Positions 49,381 to 58,301 of a DNA stretch of 64,000 bases are shown here, in pieces. The stretch covers positions 1,513,843-1,577,842 of the forward strand of contig NZ_QHLY01000012.1 in the NCBI RefSeq assembly GCF_003185895.1, written 5' to 3'. Under the pieces are notes generated by a model. It was not told the origin of the DNA, did not search any database, and worked only from the letters and a program-made list of their open reading frames with translations. The position numbers and the translations under genes are program-made. Source of the stretch: Cryobacterium arcticum (GTDB lineage Bacteria > Actinomycetota > Actinomycetes > Actinomycetales > Microbacteriaceae). Every line of letters starts with the position of its first letter. Positions within the stretch are counted from its first letter, which is position 1.

Positions 49381-50310
49381 GTGGACATCGAGCGCGTGCA
49401 CCCGGACCTGCGCACAGCGACACAGAAACTCCCGGTACCCGATGCCTCCAAGAAGCTGGTGCGCATCGCCATCCGGCTGGCGACCCGGCTCATGCCCGTG
49501 CCCCGCACGGAATCCGTTACCGTCACGACCGTGACATCCGGCGGCGTGCGGCTGCGGATCTACGTCCCTGACACGCGCCTCGACGAGGGCGGGCTGCTCT
49601 GGATCCACGGCGGTGGACTTCTTTTCGGCGATGCCCGCCAGGACGAAGCGCTCTGCGCGCAGACCGCCCGCGATCTGGGCATCGTCGTCGTCTCGGCCAA
49701 TTACCGGTTCGCTCCCGAGCACCCGTTTCCTGCCGCGCACAATGACGTCTACGCCGCGTGGCAGTGGATGCTCGCGCACGCAGCGGAGCTCGGCCTCGAC
49801 CCGGCTCGACTCGTCGTGGGCGGGGAAAGCGCCGGCGCCGGGCTCGCCGCGGCCCTCGTGCAAAGGCTGCACGACGACGACGCGGTTCAGCCGGTTGCCC
49901 AGTGGCTGTTCGCCCCCATGATCGACGACCGCACCGCCGCCGACGAGAGTCTCGACAGCGTCGACCACTGGGTGTGGAACAACCGCGCCAACCGGGTGGG
50001 GTGGAGCGGCTACCTGGGCGACGACTTCGCGCGGCACGATCTCCCGCCGTACGCCGCGGCCGCGCGTCGCACCGATCTGCGCGGTCTGCCACCGGCCTTC
50101 ATCGCGGTCGGTGACATCGAGTTGTTCTACGCCGAGGATCGGGACTACGCCGACCGGCTTGAGCAGGCCGGGGTTCCGGTGGAACTCGACATCGTTCCGG
50201 GTGCACCGCACGGTTTCGAGAATTGGGCACGCGACACCGAACCCGCGCAGGCGCTCATGCGCCGGGCGCACGCCTGGCTGCGGGCAGCGTTGGCGAACGT
50301 CCCCGTGTAG
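49381..50310 (+). CDS. HSL-type alpha/beta hydrolase (esterase)
   Basis: A 309-residue second HSL-family esterase: LLWIHGGGLLFGDARQDEAL, NYRFAPEHPFPAAHNDVYAAWQWM, LVVGGESAGAGLAAALVQRL (Ser), IAVGDIELFYAEDRDYADRL (Asp), VPGAPHGFENW (His). It resembles the frameshifted esterase at 1249, including the DDRTAADES/W-GYLG region. The GTG start is 3 bases after the previous stop, so it is translationally linked. Confidence 0.9.
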   Translation: MDIERVHPDLRTATQKLPVPDASKKLVRIAIRLATRLMPVPRTESVTVTTVTSGGVRLRIYVPDTRLDEGGLLWIHGGGLLFGDARQDEALCAQTARDLGIVVVSANYRFAPEHPFPAAHNDVYAAWQWMLAHAAELGLDPARLVVGGESAGAGLAAALVQRLHDDDAVQPVAQWLFAPMIDDRTAADESLDSVDHWVWNNRANRVGWSGYLGDDFARHDLPPYAAAARRTDLRGLPPAFIAVGDIELFYAEDRDYADRLEQAGVPVELDIVPGAPHGFENWARDTEPAQALMRRAHAWLRAALANVPV

Positions 50311-50403
50311 GCGCGGCAGCTGTGGCCCGTCGGCATCCTCATCGGCGGCAGAGATGGGCCACCTTTGGCATAAGCAGGTGGTGAGCTCGAAAGGAAATAG
50401 TGA

Positions 50404-50461
50404 GCTAAAAAGGACGGAATTCGAGATCTGATCCTTTTTAGCCGACTATCTCCTTTTTAGC
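50404..50461 (+). terminator. Hairpin with one left arm and two right arms
   Basis: GCTAAAAAGGA (50404-50414) pairs with TCCTTTTTAGC at either 50432-50442 or 50451-50461. The alternative pairing and the T tracts suggest a terminator or attenuator after the hydrolase genes. Confidence 0.5.
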
Positions 50462-50524
50462 GTGCGTCGCCAGGCATCCATTTGGAGCAAAAGGTTGACG
50501 AATTCTCGCACGCCCTCTAGCTTT

Positions 50525-50539
50525 GGTTTACGGTAAACC
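50525..50539. promoter_or_regulatory. GntR operator palindrome
   Basis: GGTTTACGGTAAACC is a perfect palindrome around a central G, 26 bases before the GntR start. TTGACG at 50495-50500 and TAGCTT at 50518-50523 are a plausible promoter just upstream, so bound regulator would block its own transcription. Confidence 0.65.
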
Positions 50540-50564
50540 GTTATCGGTTAGCGAAGAGGAGTCA

Positions 50565-51260
50565 ATGATGACGAGCGTGTCTTTCGTGAATGAACGAAGC
50601 CCCGTGCCCCAGGCGCAGGCGCTCGGCGAGCACGTCGTCACCCAGTTGCGCCACGCCATCGTCGCCGGTGAGATTCCGCCGAACACCCACCTGGTTGAGT
50701 CCCAGCTGTCGATTCGGTTCGACGTGAGCCGCGGGCCCATCCGCGACGCCCTGCGCCAGCTCGAGTCCGAAGGCCTGGTCGAAAGCCACCGCCGCGGCGT
50801 CTTCGCCGTGGGCCTGCGTTCGGCCGACGTGGACGAGCTCTACATGCTGCGCGAAATCCTCGAAGTGAAGGCACTCGAACTCACTCGCGGGCACTCCGCC
50901 GACACCTCGTGGGATCTGGTGGAGGGCAACCTCAGCATCATGAAGGACCGCGTGGCGGCCAACGACTCGCTCGGCTTCTCCCGCGCCGACCTCAACTTCC
51001 ACTCCGCGTTCTACTCTGTGGCCGGCGGCAAGCGGCTCGAGAGCATGTGGAAGATGTACGAGCCCACCTTCGCGGTGATGCTCGAACTGACCAATGCCGA
51101 AGACCGCGACCTCGGCCCCACCTACCAGGACCACCTCGACCTCTACACGACGCTCCGCAACGGCGACATCCCCACCGCCGTCGAGATGCTGCGCGTGCAC
51201 CTGCAGGGCTCCCGCGACCGACTCACCAACGCCTTCAACCGGCTGCACGCCGAGGCCTGA
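50565..51260 (+). CDS. GntR family regulator (FadR/FCD subfamily)
   Basis: A 231-residue regulator. The winged helix reads QALGEHVVTQLRHAIVAGEIPPNTHLVESQLSIRFDVSRGPIRDALRQLESEGLV. The FCD domain follows, with LYMLREILEVKALEL, DLNFHSAFYSVAGG and DHLDLYTTLRNGD (metal-binding His residues). The start is ATG at 50565 or 50568 after GAGGAG. It heads the TTT transporter operon and likely responds to the transported acid. Confidence 0.92.
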   Translation: MMTSVSFVNERSPVPQAQALGEHVVTQLRHAIVAGEIPPNTHLVESQLSIRFDVSRGPIRDALRQLESEGLVESHRRGVFAVGLRSADVDELYMLREILEVKALELTRGHSADTSWDLVEGNLSIMKDRVAANDSLGFSRADLNFHSAFYSVAGGKRLESMWKMYEPTFAVMLELTNAEDRDLGPTYQDHLDLYTTLRNGDIPTAVEMLRVHLQGSRDRLTNAFNRLHAEA

Positions 51261-51380
51261 CCCTCCCCCTATCTGTCCCGCTGATTCCTGGCGTCGTCCC
51301 GTAATCCGTTCTGCCCGTTTCACCCCCGCACTACTCCGCACCACTCCGCACTGCCCCGTTTCCAACAAGGAAGTTGAAAA

Positions 51381-52355
51381 ATGACACTGCCCCGCACCCT
51401 CAAGCTGACCGGAGTTCTGGCGGCTGCCGCCCTCACCCTCACGGCGTGCTCCTCCTCCTCCCCCAGCGCCGACGGCGCCGAAGAAGTCTCGGCCTACCCC
51501 GAAGGTGACATCACCTTCATCGTGCAGGCGGCGGCCGGCGGCGGCTCCGACCTCACCTCCCGCGCCCTCGCCAGCGAGCTGGAGAAGGAGCTCGGTGTCT
51601 CGGTGATCGTCGAGAACCGCCCCGGCGCATCCGGCTCAACGGCCATGCAGTACATCGCCGACTCCGACCCGGATGGCTACACCATCGGCTTCGTGCCCGT
51701 GGAGATCTCGATGCTGGCGCACCAGGGCTTCGACATCGACCCGGCCAACTACGACTTCCTCGGCCAGATCATGCTCGCCCCCGGCGTGATCTCGGTGCCC
51801 AACGACAGCCCCTTCGAAACCCTCGACGACCTCGTTGCCGCCGGCAAGTCCGGTTCGGTCACCATGGCCAACTCCGGTGCCGGCTCCATCTGGGAGGCCG
51901 CCGAGCTGGGCCTGGCCGACCTCACCGGCGCCACCGTTGTGCCCGTGCCCTTCGACGGCGGCGGCCCGGCCGTGGCCGCGGTGATGGGCAACCAGGTCGA
52001 CGCCGCCGTGGGCGGCACCGCCGAGACGGCGGCGGCGCACAACGGCGGCCAGCTGCGCGCCCTCGCCGTGCTGCACGACGAGCGCCACCCGCTGCTGCCC
52101 GACGTGGAAACCGCTGAGGAGCTCGGCTACGACCTGAACTTCGGCGGCTGGGGCGGCGTCTACGCCCCGACCGGACTGCCGGATGACGTGCGCGAGGCCC
52201 TCGCCGACGCGATCGCCACCTCCGCCCAGTCGGACTCGTTCGTCGACACCATCACCAAGAGCGGCGCCCTGTCGGTCTACAAGACGCCGGCGGAGTTCAC
52301 CGACTTCATCGACGACGAGTACTCCCGCTTCGCCAGCCTGCTCGAAGTCAAGTAA
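51381..52355 (+). CDS. tctC: Tripartite tricarboxylate transporter substrate-binding lipoprotein
   Basis: A 324-residue TctC/Bug-family binding protein. The signal peptide ends in the lipobox LTAC. YPEGDITFIVQAAAGGGSDLTSRALASELEKELG is the substrate pocket entry of the family, and NRPGASGSTAMQYIA is the second signature. FGGWGGVYAPTGLPDDVREAL is near the end. It delivers a carboxylated substrate to TctAB. It starts 121 bases after the GntR stop. Confidence 0.93.
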   Translation: MTLPRTLKLTGVLAAAALTLTACSSSSPSADGAEEVSAYPEGDITFIVQAAAGGGSDLTSRALASELEKELGVSVIVENRPGASGSTAMQYIADSDPDGYTIGFVPVEISMLAHQGFDIDPANYDFLGQIMLAPGVISVPNDSPFETLDDLVAAGKSGSVTMANSGAGSIWEAAELGLADLTGATVVPVPFDGGGPAVAAVMGNQVDAAVGGTAETAAAHNGGQLRALAVLHDERHPLLPDVETAEELGYDLNFGGWGGVYAPTGLPDDVREALADAIATSAQSDSFVDTITKSGALSVYKTPAEFTDFIDDEYSRFASLLEVK

Positions 52356-52357
52356 TC

Positions 52358-52873
52358 ATGAGGCCCAGTTCGTCCACCACGAGTGGCCGTGCGGGCGCGA
52401 CGGATGCGGGCGGCGAGCGCCCGACCCCGGCGCCCCGCTGGCCCGAGATCACCATCGCGCTCACCGCCGTGGCCCTGACCGGCTCGGTGCTCCTCCTCGC
52501 CAACGCCATCGAGTTGCGGCTGGAGCTGCCGGGGCTGACCCCGCGTTCCTGGCCCACCTTCCTGGGCGCACTGGGCCTCGGCTTGTCCCTCATCCTGCTG
52601 ATCACCGCCCTCGTGAAGGCACCCCGACCCAGCGACGACAACGAGGCAACCACCCGCGCCGGCTGGATCAAGCTCCTGCTCGCGGTCGCCGCCACCATCG
52701 TCTTCATCGTGGTGTGGCCGCTCACGGCCTTCGTCGTGGCGGCACCGGTGTTCGTCTCCGCGGTCACCGCGATCGGCGGCGGGCGGGGCATCCGCGCCCT
52801 GATCATCTACCCGGTCGTAATGACCGGCGCGCTCTACGCCATGTTCAACCTCCTTCTGAGAGTGCCCCTATGA
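52358..52873 (+). CDS. tctB: Tripartite tricarboxylate transporter small membrane protein
   Basis: A 171-residue TctB with a polar N-terminal tail of ~28 residues and four transmembrane segments (ITIALTAVALTGSVLLLANAI, TFLGALGLGLSLILLITALV, WIKLLLAVAATIVFIVVWPL, IIYPVVMTGALYAMFNLLL). PRSWPTFLG matches the family pattern R-x-P. It overlaps tctA by 4 bases (ATGA). Confidence 0.9.
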   Translation: MRPSSSTTSGRAGATDAGGERPTPAPRWPEITIALTAVALTGSVLLLANAIELRLELPGLTPRSWPTFLGALGLGLSLILLITALVKAPRPSDDNEATTRAGWIKLLLAVAATIVFIVVWPLTAFVVAAPVFVSAVTAIGGGRGIRALIIYPVVMTGALYAMFNLLLRVPL

Positions 52874-54423
52874 ACCCCCTGGAATCCGGGCTCGCCGCGG
52901 TCGTCGACCCGGTCACCCTGCTCTGCCTCATCATCGGCCTACTCGTGGGCACCCTGGTCGGCGTGTTCCCCGGAATCACCGGATCGATGGCGGTGGCCCT
53001 GGCCGCCGGCTTCACCCTCACCCTCGAACCCGTTCAGGGCCTGGCCGTACTGCTGAGCATCTACGTCGGCGCCAACTACGGCGACCGCATCCCCGCCATC
53101 CTGGTGAATACACCGGGTACCCCCGCCGCCATCGCCACCACCTTCGACGGCTATCCGATGGCCAAGCAGGGCAAGGCCGGGCTCGCCCTGGTGATCTCCG
53201 CGCTGGCCTCGACGGTGGGCATCCTGGTGTCGATGGTGGTCTTCATCATCGCCGCCCAGCCCGTGGCCAAGCTGGCGCTCAACTTCGGGCCGCCGGAGAT
53301 GTTCGCCCTCGTGGTGTTCGGCCTCACCATCATGATCTCCATCTCGTCGAAGTCGATCGTGAAGGGCGTGCTCGCCGGGGCCGTGGGCCTGACGCTGGGC
53401 ACCATCGGCCGCGACCCGATCACCGGCGATCAACGGTTCACCTTCGGCATCAACGACCTCTCCGGCGGCCTGGACTTCATCGCCGTGATCATCGGACTGT
53501 TCGGCATCGCCGAGCTGTTCGACCAGCTGCTCACCCACCGCGAGCAGAAGACCAAGCCGATCTCCTCCCTGGGCCGCTGGTGGCCCAACAAGAAGGAGTA
53601 CAAGGAGATGGGCAAGCCGATGGCGCTCAGCACCGGAATCGGCATCGTGGTCGGCATCGTTCCCGCCGCCGGTGGCGACATCGCCGGCCTGATCGGCTGG
53701 GACCGTGCCCGGGCCATTTCCAAGAACAAGGACAAATTCGGCAAGGGCTCCATCGAAGGCATCACCGCCGCCGACGGTGCCTCCAGCGCCACCCTGGGCG
53801 GCTCACTGATCACCACCATGGCGCTGGGCATCCCCGGCGACTCGGTGATGGCCGTGATGATCGGCTCGATGATCATCTGGGGCCTGCAGCCCGGCCCACA
53901 GCTGTTCACCAACAACCCCGATCTGGTCGTCTCCATCGCGGCGATCATGATCGTCGCCACGGTGGTGTCGCTCGGCATCAGCCTGGTACGGATGCGCGGC
54001 ATGGTGAAGCTGATGGACCTGCCCAACTACTACATCTGGTCGGCCATCCTGATCTTCTGCGTGGTCGGCACCTACACGGTGACCAACAACATGTACACCG
54101 TGATCGTGATGCTCATCTCCGGCGTGATCGGGCTCGTGATGAAGCGCACCGGCTTCCCCGCCGGCCCGGTAGTGCTCGGGCTGTTGCTCGGTCCGCTGGC
54201 CGAGGCCAACCTGCGCCGCGCGCTGCTGATCGACGGACCGACGATCTTCTTCACCGAGCCGATCTCGGCCGTTATGCTGAGCCTCGCCGCCCTGGCGATC
54301 GCGGTGCCGATCATCGCCAAGGTGCGTGGCGCCCGGCGCGGCAAGGGCGACCCCGGGTCGCTCGAAGACCGCCTCGCCGACCGCACCCAGCGTGAGGCCG
54401 CCGAGTCGAAGTCCGAGCGCTGA
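52870..54423 (+). CDS. tctA: Tripartite tricarboxylate transporter large permease
   Basis: A 517-residue TctA with about 11 transmembrane segments. VGVFPGITGSMAVALAAGFT and IYVGANYGDRIPAILVNTPGTPAAIATTFDGYPMAKQGKAG are the hallmark P-G-T-P region; GIVPAAGGDIAGLIGWDRA is the second half's copy of the motif. It forms the secondary transporter with TctB, fed by TctC. Its TGA overlaps the ATG of the sialidase-like gene by one base. Confidence 0.94.
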   Translation: MNPLESGLAAVVDPVTLLCLIIGLLVGTLVGVFPGITGSMAVALAAGFTLTLEPVQGLAVLLSIYVGANYGDRIPAILVNTPGTPAAIATTFDGYPMAKQGKAGLALVISALASTVGILVSMVVFIIAAQPVAKLALNFGPPEMFALVVFGLTIMISISSKSIVKGVLAGAVGLTLGTIGRDPITGDQRFTFGINDLSGGLDFIAVIIGLFGIAELFDQLLTHREQKTKPISSLGRWWPNKKEYKEMGKPMALSTGIGIVVGIVPAAGGDIAGLIGWDRARAISKNKDKFGKGSIEGITAADGASSATLGGSLITTMALGIPGDSVMAVMIGSMIIWGLQPGPQLFTNNPDLVVSIAAIMIVATVVSLGISLVRMRGMVKLMDLPNYYIWSAILIFCVVGTYTVTNNMYTVIVMLISGVIGLVMKRTGFPAGPVVLGLLLGPLAEANLRRALLIDGPTIFFTEPISAVMLSLAALAIAVPIIAKVRGARRGKGDPGSLEDRLADRTQREAAESKSER

Positions 54424-55610
54424 TGGGCGCCACCGGCGTCTCCACCGGCCTCGACACCGACCTCGACACCGCCGTGCTCCTCGACATCACCGCTGGCGTC
54501 ACCCGCGACTGGGTGGCCCGGCCCGGCACCAGCGGCGGCGTGCAGTGCCACGCCTCCACGGTGCTGGCCGTGGGCGACTCCCTGCTGTGCGCCTGGTTCG
54601 CGGGCACCAGGGAGGGCAGCCCCGACAACGGCATCTTCCTGGCCGTGCGGCAGCCCGGCGGCGGCTGGGGCGACCCCTGGCAAATCGCCGGCCCCGACGA
54701 CCCGGCCGACGCCGTCGCGCACTGGAACCCCGTGCTCGCCCACGCCGCAAACGGTGACGTGTGGCTGTTCTTCAAACGCGGGCCGCGCATCTCCGAGTGG
54801 GCAACCTGGCTGTGCACCAGCGCCGACGACGGGGCCACCTGGACTGCACCGCGAGAACTGGTTCCCGGCGACACCGGCGGGCGCGGACCGGTGAAGAACC
54901 CGCCCGTGCGTGCAGCCGACGGCGCCTGGCTCGCCCCGGCATCCACCGAGAGCTGGGCACCCGCCGGCGCGATCTGGGGCGCCTTCGTCGACCGCTCGAC
55001 CGACGACGGCCGCAGCTGGAACCGGGTCGACATCCCACTCGACCGGTCCACCCTCCGCGGGGCGGGCGTCATCCAGCCCGCCCTGTGGGCCACCGGCGAG
55101 ACCGTGGGCGCGCTGCTGCGGTCGTCGGAGGGGCACGCCTACCTGGCGTTCTCCCCCGACAACGGCCGCACCTTCGCGCCGGCCGTGCCCAGCACCCTGC
55201 CCAACAACAACAGCGGCCTCACCGTCGCCCAGCTGCCCGACGGCTCGCTCGCCTGCGTGCACAATCCCACCGGCACCAGCTGGGGCGCCCGCTGCCCGCT
55301 CGCCGTCTCCGTCTCCCGCGACGGCCGGCACTGGCAGACCGTAGCGATCATCGAGAACGGGCGGATGCCGCTCGGCGGGCTCACACCCAGCCTGCCCGAG
55401 GCCGCCCGCACCGGGTTCGAGCCACACGACGACGGCGTGCGCACCGACGGCACCGGCGAGTACTCCTACCCGGCCGCGGTGGTGCACGGCGACCATCTCC
55501 TCATCACCTACACCTGGCAACGCCGGGGAATCGCCTCTGCCACGGTGCCCCTCACTCTGCTCAGCACCCCGCTTGCCCAGCCCGAATCAAACCGAAAGAT
55601 GCAGCCATGA
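54423..55610 (+). CDS. Sialidase-fold (BNR/Asp-box) enzyme
   Basis: A 395-residue six-bladed propeller protein of the exo-alpha-sialidase family. Asp-boxes appear as SADDGATWT, STDDGRSWN, SPDNGRTFA and SRDGRHWQ, and HASTVLAVGDSLLCAWFAGTREG near the N-terminus is a family start with the RxG-like arginine. There is no signal peptide, so it works in the cytosol on something imported by TctABC rather than on surface glycans. The 1-base overlap with tctA and 4-base overlap with the aldolase gene mark tight coupling. Confidence 0.85.
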   Translation: MGATGVSTGLDTDLDTAVLLDITAGVTRDWVARPGTSGGVQCHASTVLAVGDSLLCAWFAGTREGSPDNGIFLAVRQPGGGWGDPWQIAGPDDPADAVAHWNPVLAHAANGDVWLFFKRGPRISEWATWLCTSADDGATWTAPRELVPGDTGGRGPVKNPPVRAADGAWLAPASTESWAPAGAIWGAFVDRSTDDGRSWNRVDIPLDRSTLRGAGVIQPALWATGETVGALLRSSEGHAYLAFSPDNGRTFAPAVPSTLPNNNSGLTVAQLPDGSLACVHNPTGTSWGARCPLAVSVSRDGRHWQTVAIIENGRMPLGGLTPSLPEAARTGFEPHDDGVRTDGTGEYSYPAAVVHGDHLLITYTWQRRGIASATVPLTLLSTPLAQPESNRKMQP

Positions 55611-56470
55611 CCGCACAAATCGTCAGCGCCCTGCCCATTCCGTTCAGTGCCGACGGCGCCATCGAGTGGGACACCTTCGATGCGCTCCTCACCCGGGTCT
55701 CCCCCCACGTGCACGCGGCCCTGGTCGCCGGCACCACCGGCGAGTTCCCGGCCCTCGACGACGACGAGCGCCAGGAGGCGTTCTTCCGCGCCTGCCGGGT
55801 GCTCGGCGCCGAACGGGTAATCGCGCACATCGGGCACGCCAGCCTGCGCCAGGTAGTGCGCGTGGGGCGGGCCGCCGCGGCCCTCGGCATCACCCGCATG
55901 GCCACGCTCACGCCCTACTACCTTCCGGCCGACGACACCGCGGTGATCGAGTTCTACCGCGGGGTCACCAGCGCGCTGCCCGGCATCGAGCACTACGTCT
56001 ACCTCTTCCCCGAGCGCACCGGCATCGTGGTCTCGCCGGCCGCGTTCCACGAGATCATGGCGCTGCCCGGCGTGCGCGGGGCCAAACTCTCCGGCGCCGC
56101 CACCGACCTTCTGGTGGAGTACATCGCCGAGCTGCAGCCGGGGCAGGAGCTCTACTCCGGCGACGATTCCACCCTGCCGACCGTGCTGCGGGAGGGCGGC
56201 ACCGGGGTGGTGTCCGGCGTTTCCGCGGCCTACCCAGAGACCTTCGGCCGCCTGGCCGCGGCCCTGGATGACGATGTCGACGGCGCCGACGCCGTGAGTC
56301 TCCAGGCCACGGTGCAGCTGTTGGTGGCGCTCACCGGGCCATCCATCATCCGGTTGAAGGCCGCGGTGTCGGGCAATGTGCCCGGCGGCTGGGACTCCCG
56401 CATGTCGATGGCCGCCATCGACGACACCCTGCACGGCGAGCTGCTCGACATGGCCGCCCGCAACGCCTGA
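55607..56470 (+). CDS. Dihydrodipicolinate synthase / N-acetylneuraminate lyase family aldolase
   Basis: A 287-residue class I aldolase. AALVAGTTGEFPALDDDER carries the GTTGE motif, HYVYLFPERTGIVVSP contains the conserved Tyr region, and PGVRGAKLSGAATDL the Schiff-base lysine. YSGDDSTLPTVLREGGTGVVSG is the usual late loop. The family cleaves or forms 2-keto-3-deoxy sugar acids with pyruvate. With a sialidase-fold protein and an isomerase, a sugar-acid degradation route is likely, but true sialic acid use would also need NanK and NanE, which are not here. Confidence 0.9.
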   Translation: MTAQIVSALPIPFSADGAIEWDTFDALLTRVSPHVHAALVAGTTGEFPALDDDERQEAFFRACRVLGAERVIAHIGHASLRQVVRVGRAAAALGITRMATLTPYYLPADDTAVIEFYRGVTSALPGIEHYVYLFPERTGIVVSPAAFHEIMALPGVRGAKLSGAATDLLVEYIAELQPGQELYSGDDSTLPTVLREGGTGVVSGVSAAYPETFGRLAAALDDDVDGADAVSLQATVQLLVALTGPSIIRLKAAVSGNVPGGWDSRMSMAAIDDTLHGELLDMAARNA

Positions 56471-56497
56471 CCCGTTTTCGAGAACCAAGGAGATCCT

Positions 56498-58132
56498 GTG
56501 ACCAGCTACGCCTTTCCCCAGCCCCTGCAGCGCCCGGCCCTGCTACCGAAGACCGTGTACATCATCGCCAGCGGCGACCTGCGACTCAGCGCCAACACCG
56601 CCGGCTGGGCCACCCAGCAGCAACTCGAAGCCGATTTCGCCCGCGCCGTCGCCGGCTTCGGGTTCGCGGTGCACCGGGCCCACGACGTGAACCCCGCCAC
56701 CGGGCACGGCTTCATCGACAGCCAGCGCGCCGGGCTCGACGTCTTCCGCGGCATCCCCACCGACGCCCCGCTCGTGGTCGTCGACGCGGTCTGGCAGTAC
56801 AGCCACCACGCGCTCGCCGGCCTGCGCTCGCACCAGGGCCCGATCCTGGCCGTGGCCAACTGGGCCGGCGACTTCCCGGGCCTGGTCGGGCTGCTCAACC
56901 TCACCGGGTCGCTCACCAAGGCGGGCATCGGCTACTCGTCGCTCTGGAGCAAGGACTTCAGCGACGACTGGGCGGTGGAGAAGGTCGGCGAATGGCTGAC
57001 CACCGGCGGCATCGTGCACGACCTCAGCCACGTGCGTGACCTGGGCGCCCTGCCCGACACCGACGAGGTGGCGCTGGGCCGCGGCCTCGCCCGCCAGCTG
57101 CAGACCGAGAAGGCCATCATCGGTGTCTTCGACGAGGGCTGCATGGGCATGTACAACGCCATCATCGACGACGAACTGCTCAACGCGCTCGGCATCTATA
57201 AGGAGCGGCTCTCCCAGTCGGCGCTGCTTGCCGAGATGAACACGGTGACGGATGCCGAGGCGCAGGCCGTGCGCGACTGGCTCGACGGGGTGGCCTTCAC
57301 CTTCCACTTCGGGCCAAACGACACCGCCGATCTCACCGAGGCGCAGGTGCACGAGCAGATGAAGATGTACGTGGCGGCGGTGCGGATCGCGGATGATTTC
57401 GGGGCCGATGCCATCGGCATCCAGTACCAGCAGGGTCTCAAAGACATGGTGCCCGCCTCCGACCTGGTGGAGGGGCTGCTCAACAACGTGGAGCGGCCGC
57501 CCGTGTTCTCCCGCGACGGCGCGCGCGAGCTCTACGCCGGCGCCGCGCTGCCGCACTTCAACGAGGTCGACGAGGGCGTGGCCGTTGACACACTGGTGAC
57601 CAACCGCATCTGGACGGCGATGGGTCTGGACCCGGCCAACACCCTGCACGACATCCGTTGGGGTGAGCAGTACGGCGACGAGTTCGTCTGGGTGTTCGAG
57701 ATCTCCGGCGCCGTGCCCGCCTCGCACAACGGCGGGTACGACAAGTCGCACGGTAACCGCCAGCCCGCCGTGTTCTTTCCCAAGGGCGGCTCTACGCTCT
57801 CGGGCACGTCGAAGCCGGGCGAGATCGTCTGGTCGCGGGTGTTCATCATGGACGGCGTGCTGCACGTGGACCTGGGCCGCGGGCACGTGGCCGACCTGCC
57901 CGAGGAAGAAACGCAGCGACGACTGAACGCCACCGACAAGCAGTGGCCCATCATGCACGGCGTGCTGCACGGGGTGTCGCGCGACCAGCTGATGGCCCGG
58001 CACAAGGCCAACCACCTGCAAGTGGTCTACGCCCCCGATGTCGAGACCGCCGACAAGGCCCTCGCGGCCAAGGCGGCGTTATTCGCCGAGCTGGGTGTGC
58101 TCGTGCACCTCTGCGGCGACGTCGCCCTCTAA
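56498..58132 (+). CDS. L-fucose/L-arabinose isomerase-like protein
   Basis: A 544-residue protein resembling L-fucose isomerase. IIGVFDEGCMGMYNAIIDDELLNALGIYKERLSQSALLAEM matches the central FucI segment, FVWVFEISGAVPASH lies where the substrate-binding Glu/His region would be, and MARHKANHLQVVYA matches the C-terminal end with the substrate His. The start is a GTG with AAGGAGA upstream, 27 bases after the aldolase stop. It is the last gene of the operon; a 75-base repeat follows. It is probably an aldose-ketose isomerase for a deoxy or branched sugar, substrate unknown. Confidence 0.75.
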   Translation: MTSYAFPQPLQRPALLPKTVYIIASGDLRLSANTAGWATQQQLEADFARAVAGFGFAVHRAHDVNPATGHGFIDSQRAGLDVFRGIPTDAPLVVVDAVWQYSHHALAGLRSHQGPILAVANWAGDFPGLVGLLNLTGSLTKAGIGYSSLWSKDFSDDWAVEKVGEWLTTGGIVHDLSHVRDLGALPDTDEVALGRGLARQLQTEKAIIGVFDEGCMGMYNAIIDDELLNALGIYKERLSQSALLAEMNTVTDAEAQAVRDWLDGVAFTFHFGPNDTADLTEAQVHEQMKMYVAAVRIADDFGADAIGIQYQQGLKDMVPASDLVEGLLNNVERPPVFSRDGARELYAGAALPHFNEVDEGVAVDTLVTNRIWTAMGLDPANTLHDIRWGEQYGDEFVWVFEISGAVPASHNGGYDKSHGNRQPAVFFPKGGSTLSGTSKPGEIVWSRVFIMDGVLHVDLGRGHVADLPEEETQRRLNATDKQWPIMHGVLHGVSRDQLMARHKANHLQVVYAPDVETADKALAAKAALFAELGVLVHLCGDVAL

Positions 58133-58179
58133 CTACTCGAGGCGGCGGCGCTGCACGCGGGCACCAGAGCGCCGTGGCG

Positions 58180-58254
58180 GCTTCGCGGCACCTCGTCTGA
58201 CTGGATGATCCCGCTATAGCGGGCGCATCCAGCCAGCCGGGGCGCGCCGAGTGG
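58180..58254. repeat. 75-bp extragenic palindromic repeat, copy 2
   Basis: This is the second copy of the element at 41222-41296 (68 of 75 identical). It begins 47 bases after the isomerase stop and ends 47 bases before arr. The same nested palindrome with inner CCCGCTATAGCGGG is preserved. Confidence 0.75.
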
Positions 58255-58301
58255 GGCAGCACCGAACGCTTCGGGCGGGGCATACTGGGAGGTCAATTCG
58301 A

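Noticed and set aside
48484..50271. 595-codon open frame opposite the two esterase genes
   Set aside because: It lacks any motif and is an antisense shadow of two genes with complete catalytic triads.
54072..56488. Open frames opposite tctA, the sialidase-like gene and the aldolase gene
   Set aside because: The plus-strand genes overlap each other as an operon and carry family motifs; the opposite frames do not.
51381..58132. Standard sialic-acid (nan) catabolic operon
   Set aside because: The sialidase-fold and aldolase genes suggest it, but nanK and nanE are missing and the importer is of the carboxylate TTT type.
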